From positions 806,001 through 870,000 of the forward strand of contig CADCXD010000001.1 in assembly GCA_902806575.1 (NCBI GenBank): a stretch of DNA of 64,000 nucleotides, written 5' to 3'. Under the pieces are notes generated by a model that was not told the DNA's origin, made no database searches, and saw nothing but the letters and a program-made list of their open reading frames with translations. A program made the position numbers and the translations under genes. The stretch is from Jackrogersella multiformis (taxonomy: Eukaryota; Ascomycota; Sordariomycetes; Xylariales; Hypoxylaceae). Positions 56,938 to 64,000 of the stretch are shown in pieces. Every line of letters begins with the position of its first letter. The first letter of the stretch is position 1.

Positions 56938-57728
56938 ATCGTGAAGTGTAATTCCTTAGGAGGTAGCTATACAGAGATGGACTTTTTGTAGGAAACATTG
57001 AGGTGACTATAAATATTGCGATTGGAATACCTGAGGCCATACCTACCTAAGGTAGATTTAAATTACCTAGGTACCTACCTACCTTTCCTAGGTAGGTACC
57101 TACGTAGGTGGTAGGTATTATGAGCTCTGCGAAGTGAGAACAGAGGTAACACATAGGGAAGCCATCGACCTCATACATTTGGGCGTAACTGGACGAAGCG
57201 CTCCTCACTCACGCACATTTCTGTCTTGGCTTGAACCTACACGTGATAGCCACAGTGACATTAGCGATGACAAGGTACTGTACAGGAGCTTTGTGGAGCG
57301 CCTGTTGAACGCCATGATATGCAAGTTATCTACCTAGGTACCTAGGTAGGTAACTTTCGAAATTCGGAAGGATTAGAGCGGAATGAAATTAGATGAAAGC
57401 TGTGATGTGTTTGATGTTACACCACCTATATTTATTGAAATAAAACAGGATATGTACAGTGGCTTACAGTCCTTCGGATCTAGGATCTTAATGGCGCCAT
57501 TTCCTTCGGCCTTCATATGGTAATAGGTTGAGTGCTGGGTTGCTAAGTCGGTCGGCTGCATTGTTGGAAAATCAGCATGTGTGTCATGATCAGGCTTGAG
57601 ACTACAATACATGTTGCCACCCCTGATAACATTCTTCAATAAATCAAACCCCAGGGAGCATTATATTACCCCTTATCTCTTCTGTCGTTAGATCCGATCG
57701 CGTCTGTGGATTCTCGAAACTTACTATA
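56938..57728. repeat. divergent promoter region of UbiA and P450, with long TACC cluster
   Basis: TACC/GGTA units are very dense at 57,041-57,056 and 57,063-57,119, with another cluster at 57,331-57,353. An 88-codon minus-strand frame at 57,373-57,639 starts with TTG, has two or three cysteines and is not recognised; it may be a fragment or chance. Both flanking genes must be driven from here. Confidence 0.55.
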
Positions 57729-58625
57729 ATGGCCAGCATTATCAACTTTTCATCTTACGAGATAACTTTGGTGATCCCAATCCTATTTATACCCTGCATA
57801 GTCCTGTATATTACCGTTCTTCCACCTCACAAGAAGGGTTTCATTTTCGGTCAACGATATGTCATGCCTAGGGGGCCTAGCGGGCAGCCACTCGTCGGGA
57901 ACTTATCATCGTGGCTTCAGGCACGCAGGGAGGGGGCCACAAGATCTTGGGTGAGATTCCTATGTACCTCAGCAGAAAGTTCCTAAAAGATTCTTTGACA
58001 CCTGATTATCACTAGCTTATAAAACAAGCCCAACAGGGTGAATTAACCACACTAAGCATGGGGGCTAAGACGTGGGTTTTGGTAAATACTAGTCGCATGG
58101 TGAACGAGATACTTGCCAAACGAACAAAGCACACACACGAAAGGCCGTGGCTCCCTATCGCAGGGGGGCTTGTTAGTCGGGACTTACGACCATTCTTGAA
58201 GAGGGCATCTGATTGGAAGGATGGTCGACGTCTTGTTCATCACTTGCTCATGGGCCCTCGATCAAAAGATCACGGAGGTATAATAGAGGACGCCAGCCTC
58301 GGACTACTTCTAGCCTACCTGGATGAACCTGAGGGCTGGTATCTACACCATTACCGTTATGCCGTTGCTATTATATACCGAATTGTTACTGATAACCCAC
58401 TTGACAAGTCAAGACCTGAGCTGAACGATTTGCAAGAAGTCACCAGAACCTTCTTGGAAGCAATTAGCAGCACTTTTATCGACTTCTTCCCACATCTCTC
58501 CCTATTGCCAAAGTTTCTACAGTTCTGGCGCCCACGTTGGGAGAACGTAGGGACGTTCCACCAGAATATCTTCAAGCACTGGTGGGCTGGTATTGTCATA
58601 CGGATAGGCTCCACAAAGCAGAGTA
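57729..58625 (+). pseudogene. cytochrome P450, N-terminal part, truncated by A+T-rich insertion
   Basis: Exon 1 (57729-57950) and exon 2 (from 58016) join in phase 0. The product starts with a membrane anchor (LVIPILFIPCIVLYITVLPP), then the proline hinge PRGPSGQPLVGNL. It continues with GAKTWVLVNTSRMVNEIL, a helix-C-like SDWKDGRRLVHHLLMG (with Trp and Arg of the WxxxR motif) and the later SRPELNDLQEVTRTFLEAIS. Homology persists to about WWAGIV near 58,600, roughly the middle of the F-G region. After about 58,625 the sequence becomes extremely A+T-rich and the frame stops at 58,669. The I-helix, ExxR and heme-cysteine parts are missing from the window. They may resume beyond the insertion if the element has an intact far end. 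Confidence 0.8.
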
Positions 58626-58627
58626 TG

Positions 58628-61600
58628 ATTAATATATATATACATATTGGTAAATACGAGATATATTAGAACTTATAAAATAAAGCTATTAGATAAGGTT
58701 AATTAAAAGATTTGATTAATATATATAAAATTAAATTAATAAAATTAAAAAGGCATTAACGGCGTTAAAGGAAATATTTAAATTATATATATATAAGTTA
58801 TTACGCCTCGTTTTATAAGAAAAGAAAAAAAGTAAAAACTTTAAAATTATAAAGAATTATAATTTAAATTTAAATTATAATTTTAAATTTTATTATTTTT
58901 ATTATAAATAATTTTTTATCTTTTAAAAAAACTTTATTTTAAAAAAATACGTGTTTTTTAAAAGAAAATTAATTCTTTTATTAAATTACTTTATTTTAAT
59001 TACTTATAAATAATTAACTTATTTAAAAAAGTTTTTTATTAAAATATATTATATTAATATTACTTATTAATTTTATTACTACGTACGTTATTATAATTAT
59101 AAAAGAAATTTTATATTTTATTATTTTATAAATATTTAAGTTAAATATTTATACTTTAACTTTATTATTTATTAATTTATAAAACTTTAAATTATCCTCG
59201 TTAAATAATAAATAATTTTTTAAGTTTTTAATAATACTTATTTTATAAAACTTTAAAACTAAAAGTAAGTATAAAGAAAATTATTATTTATAAGAATTTA
59301 TTAAAATTAAATAACGTTTTAATATACGATTCTTTATTAAGATATTTAAAATAAAAAATATATTACCTTAAGATTTTTTTTTTATTTCCGGATTACTTTA
59401 ACTTAATAATAATAATATTATAATTTTTTATAATTTTTAAAATTATAAAATAATTATATAAAATATTTTTAATATTAATAATATCGGAATTAATTTTAAT
59501 AACCTTTTTATATAATTTATTAAGCTTTATTAAAAAATATACGATAATTATTATATTATTTAAATATTTATTATTATTATTACGGATAATTAAATTATTA
59601 ATAAAAATTAAATTTAAAATTAATATAATATAGTTTAAATAATTTATAATATAATAATTTAACTTAATTAAACCGATATAATATTAATAAATAAATAAAT
59701 AACTTATTTTAAATAATAAATTTAATAAATTAATTTAAACTTTTTATAATAAATTTAAAGTATAATTACTTAATATATATAAAATAATTAAGCTTAATAA
59801 AAAGTTATTAATAAGCTTAAAGAAATAATTAATTATTATTAATAAGCCTTTTAAACTTTTTATTAAAATATTAAGAAATAAAAAAATCTTTAATAAAAGA
59901 TAATAAATTAAGCTTATATTAAAAAATCTTAAATTAATAACCTTTTTATAAGAAAATATATAAACTTTATATATATTAACGTAAAAACTTATTATTAATT
60001 TAATAACTTAAAAACTTATACTTAAGTTATTTTTAATAAATTTAATATTTAATTAACTTTTAATAAATTAATTAATATTAACTTTATTTTAAAAAGTATT
60101 AAAAAATATATTATATTAAAAACGTTAATTAAATTAAATCTTTTTAATTAAAAAAACTTAATATACTTTAAAATATTATTTATTAAGTATTTTAGTTTAA
60201 AAGCTTAAATAAAAAACCTTTTTTTTTTATAATCTTTTTTATAAGCTTAAATTAAAAGAATAATAAAAAAAGCTTAAGTATAATTTAATTTTATTAAAGT
60301 TAGCCTTTTTATATTTAAAAATAATAAAAAAAGAATTCCTTTTAAAAGGGCCGTTAAAGCACTTAATAATAACTTAAGTAACTTTAATTTCGATAATTAA
60401 TCTTAAAACCTTAAATTACTTAAAAACCCTTTTAAAAAACCACCTCGAGGTAATCTCACGCTTTTATATAATAATAAAAATCCTTTACTTTAAAGTAATA
60501 ATAATCGATTATTTAAGGCTTTAAAACGATTAATTTATCCTTTTTATATTATAATTACCGTTAATTTAATATAACTTAATAAACCTATCGTTTATAATAA
60601 TAAGGATTTTATAAAATTCCAAACTTAATAAATAAAAGTTAAGGTATACTTAAAAACGTATATAAAAAGTTTTCTTAAAGATTTTTATCGTATTAATTAA
60701 GTTAAATTATTATTATTTAAAAAAGTATAATTATAATATTAATAACGTAAAAACTAAATTACGTAATTAAAAGTTTTTAACACTTAAATAATATACGTTA
60801 TTACCTTTTAAAAGTATTTTATAAACCTTTCGAAAAAATACCGTAACTTAAAGAAAATAAATAAGCTTAAATATTAAAAAAACGTTACTTAATATTTTAT
60901 TAAATTATTAAACCTTAATAAAATAATTTAATAATTTAAAATAACATTTTAAAATTATATCGTTAAAACCTTCCTTAATAAAATTACTAAATTAATTTAT
61001 TTTAAATAAGAAAAATTTCTAAATATAAATAAAAAATTCCTTACCGTTATTTAAAAAATAAGTTAAATATATGAAAATATGTTAACTAACCCCGGTATTT
61101 CGGGAAAAGAAAGGCTTACTTCGACTTAAAAGCCCTTAAAGTTAAGTTAAGCTAACCGCGAAAAGGAAAATTGCTTTAATTTAAGCTAAGATTAATCCTT
61201 AAAAAACAACGATAAACTTAAGAATAAAAATAAGTTAAAATTAAATTAAAAAAATAAGGTTTAATTTAATAATAAAGATACCTTAAAAGGGATTAATTAA
61301 GTAAATATAAATTAATAAAAGAAAAATAAGAAATTTTATTAACGTTATAAACGTAATAATTATTAAACCTTTTCTTATTTTATAAAAAAAGATATTAATG
61401 ATAAGGATTTACCATTAAACTTAAATAAAATCTCTTTTATAAAACAACCTTAAAATAATAATACTTAACTTATATTTTCACTATAAAAAAGGATATAAAT
61501 AAATATAACTTTATAAAAATTATTTTATCCTTAAATTATAAAAATTAAAGATTTTAATTCGGATTTTTAAAAGGCCTTAACGTTATACCTCGTTAAATCC

Positions 61601-64000
61601 CACGGTTAAATTAAAATAAAATACGTTAAGTTACGGTAATTAAAAAATTAGTTAAAGATAAGATAAAAATTATAAAAAAACCTTATTTAAAACTAATTTT
61701 AAGATATAAATTTATTATTAACATAATATTATTATATAATAAAGATAAATATTAAGTATAAATATTATTAAATTCCGGAAGTTTAATCTTAATAATATCT
61801 TTTTTTAAAGCAAGGAAATAAAAATTATTAATTACCAAAAAATAATATATTTAATCTATATTAGCTTTTAACTTAACTTAAGTTCTTTTTATAAAACGTT
61901 ATTATACCGATCTTCTTATTTTTTATTACTAAAAAAACCATTTCTTTTAAATTAATTTTAAATTAAGCGTTTTAAATAATAAATACGATATTATTATATT
62001 ATAATAATAAATAAAAATTTATAAGCCTGTAAATTTCTTTTTAAACCTTAAAAAGATTAAGTTTAATTCCTTTTATTATTAAAAATATTATATAAATTTA
62101 ACCTTACATAACCCGGAAAAGTTAATTAATATAACGGTAATAAAAAATATTAAAATAAATAAAACGTTAAGGAATATTCTTAAAGAATTTTATAAATTTA
62201 TATATATTATAATTAAGGAAGTAAAGTAACGCCTTTTAAACTATTAATTATAAAATTATTTTATCGATTTTTTAAAAGGAAAGATATTTCTTTAAAAATC
62301 TTTTTATATTATAAGTAAAAGGAAATTTAATATATTTAAATTATAATTAAATAAAATAATTAATAATAATCGAATTTAGAAATTAACTTTATCTTACGTA
62401 ACATTTATAATATTTATCGATAAATTTAATTCTTAAGATTTTTTTAAGCTAGTAGTTAATTATTAAGGCTTAAATAATATCATTATCTTTATTCGTTATT
62501 TTATACCTTTAATATTTAAATTATAAGCTCGCTTTAAAATTATAAAATGGTTTATTAAGATCGATCTTAAATTAAAATTCCACTTTATTAAAATTAAAAA
62601 AAAAGATAAATAAAAAATAACCTTTCGATATAAATATAAACTTTTTAAATATTTAATTATACCCTTTAAATTAATTAATACTTTAATAACTTTTTAATTA
62701 ATAATAAATAATATTTTTTAAAACCTTATCGACTTAAGATTTTTAATATACTTAAATAATCTCTTTATTTACGCAAATATAATAAAAGAACACGATAAGA
62801 TTATTAAAAAAGTCTTAAAAAAATTTATAAAATATTATTTAATAATTAACCTACGAAAATATTTTTAAAAAGTCTAAAAAGTAAACTTCCTTAATTACAT
62901 TATTAGAATAAATAATATTTTAATGGCTTAAAATAAAATTAATTACATTAATAATTAAAAAGCTTTTAAGTCTTTTAAGGAATTTTAATAGTTTATCGGT
63001 TTTATAAATTTTTATTAACGATTTATAAAAAAGTTTTTAAAAATAATAAGGCCGATTATTAACGTAAATAAAGGAGATAAAAAGGATTAAAAATGAACCG
63101 AAAAAATAAGTAAATTTTTTAAAGAATTTAAATACCGATTTACTTAAGCCTTTATTATAATATACTTTAATTTTTTAAAATAAACTTATATAAAAACCGA
63201 TGTATTAAATTATACTATTAGTACCGTTCTTTTTTAAAAAGATAAATAAAATAAATTTAAATTTATAGTTTATTATTCTTGTAAGTTTATACCGGTAAAA
63301 ATAAATTATAAAATATACGATAAAGAATTATTAATTATAATAAACTCTTTCGGTAAATAATACCAATATTTAAAAGGTGCAAAATATTAAATTAAAATTT
63401 ATTCTAACCATTAAAATTTAACTTATTTTATAATAACTAAGGTTTTAAATTATTATTAAACCCGATAAGCGTAAGAATTATTTTTATATTAATTTATTAT
63501 TAATTATTAACTTAAAAAATAAAATAATAAAGCTAATATCCTTTTTAAATTATTATAATATTAATTTAAGAAAGGGGAAGCTAAAGATTAGTTTATAAAA
63601 TTAATTTTATAAGATAAATATTTTTTACATTTTTTAAAAACTTTATTTACCTTTTTAACAACCGTTTTTATTATATTAAATAAACTTTATAACTTTATTA
63701 TACTTAATTAAGCTTTTAAATTTATTAAATAATTAAAAAAGATAATTATTAACGATTTAAAATATATTACGTAAGTTAAGAACCTTTTTAAAGACGTTAT
63801 TTTATAGGATAACCTTTTTTATTAAAAAAAAAAACTTTAAATATTTACAGAATTTTAAAAGGAAATTATTTTTATCGAATATAATATCCTCGTTACCGGA
63901 TATATAGAAATAAATAAAACCTTAAAATTAATTATCTAAAACTTTTAATAATTAAATATTAAAAATATCGTTTAAAATTACGTATAAAGCTATTTAAAAT
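58628..64000 (+). mobile_element. RIP-degraded Ty3/Gypsy-type LTR retrotransposon (partial)
   Basis: From about 58,628 to the window end the DNA is almost entirely A and T, with very few CpG or GpC steps. Plus-strand frame 1 carries a recognisable pol with many TAA/TAG/TGA codons. The order protease, reverse transcriptase, RNase H, integrase is that of Ty3/Gypsy elements. The pattern of change is G-to-A and C-to-T, as RIP produces. A zinc-knuckle-like remnant may lie near 61,470-61,510 in another frame. LTRs and target-site duplications could not be placed, because the far end is outside the window and the near end is too degraded. 58,628-60,900 (LTR, gag or another element) is not assigned. 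A less altered island is at about 61,080-61,200. Confidence 0.85.
61765..64000 (+). pseudogene. inactivated pol of the Gypsy element (PR-RT-RH-IN)
   Basis: All four landmarks lie in one plus-strand frame. They are the protease active site as NSG (61,771-61,779, for DSG); the reverse-transcriptase core, with TKIDLK-like DNA at 62,557 and the YxDD box reading YLNN at 62,749-62,760; the RNase H segment DKELL at 63,319-63,333; and the start of the integrase zinc domain after 63,870, where the first histidines are replaced by Tyr. Stops fall where Trp, Gln or Arg codons are expected. Substitutions without frame loss over 2.2 kb fit RIP. Catalytic Asp-to-Asn changes in protease and RT make it inactive apart from the stops. 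Confidence 0.85.

Overview
The window reads as nuclear DNA of a filamentous ascomycete (Pezizomycotina, most likely Sordariomycetes). Introns are short, usually about 50-110 nt, with GTRNGT-like donors and CTRAY branch points. Conserved single-copy eukaryotic genes are spaced by AT-richer intergenic DNA. The last 5.4 kb is extremely A+T-rich, in the way expected of a retrotransposon hit by repeat-induced point mutation (RIP). All names rest on reading the translations; no search was run, and exon junctions were placed by hand from splice sites and reading phase.

Layout: 1-87 is a possible last exon of an unidentified gene. 719-1577 (-) is an unrecognised two-exon gene. 2277-3714 (-) is the NEDD8-activating enzyme UBA3, divergent from TEL2 at 4211-7356 (+). 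8494-11031 (-) is a GCK/Ste20-type kinase with a 165-codon ORF just upstream. 12478-16265 (-) is PEX1, divergent from MCM7 at 17015-19747 (+). 21381-22919 (-) is a DAP3/mS29-type mitochondrial ribosomal protein. 23486-24049 (+) is RRS1. 24961-27342 (-) is a RhoGAP. After 3.2 kb of gene-free DNA come the Rab geranylgeranyltransferase beta subunit (30535-31610, +) and a small three-exon cupin (32073-32576, -).

From about 33 to 46 kb the sequence is more accessory in character. It holds a decayed family-2 glycosyltransferase (34778-36400), a bZIP-like regulator (38054-39420), a DOMON/cytochrome b561 protein (39859-41247, -), a tiny secreted cysteine-containing protein (43263-43496, -) and a six-exon secreted DUF1996 protein (44489-45821). 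Conserved genes return with a zinc-finger protein (49189-51204) and the mismatch repair gene MSH3 (51990-55343, -).

The right edge holds a UbiA-type prenyltransferase (55870-56937, -) divergent from a cytochrome P450 (57729 onward, +). The P450 is cut off near 58,625 by the A+T-rich block. That block contains a RIP-degraded Ty3/Gypsy pol in the order protease, reverse transcriptase, RNase H, integrase, all in one frame, and it runs off the window. I read this edge as the remains of, or the entry to, a meroterpenoid-like biosynthetic locus broken by a retrotransposon.

Three cross-cutting signals stand out. Dispersed palindromic (TACC/GGTA)n clusters with a CCTAGG core lie in intergenic DNA. 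Sharply bounded GC-rich tracts lie inside several coding regions. MluI-box (ACGCGT) sites lie in front of both MCM7 and MSH3.
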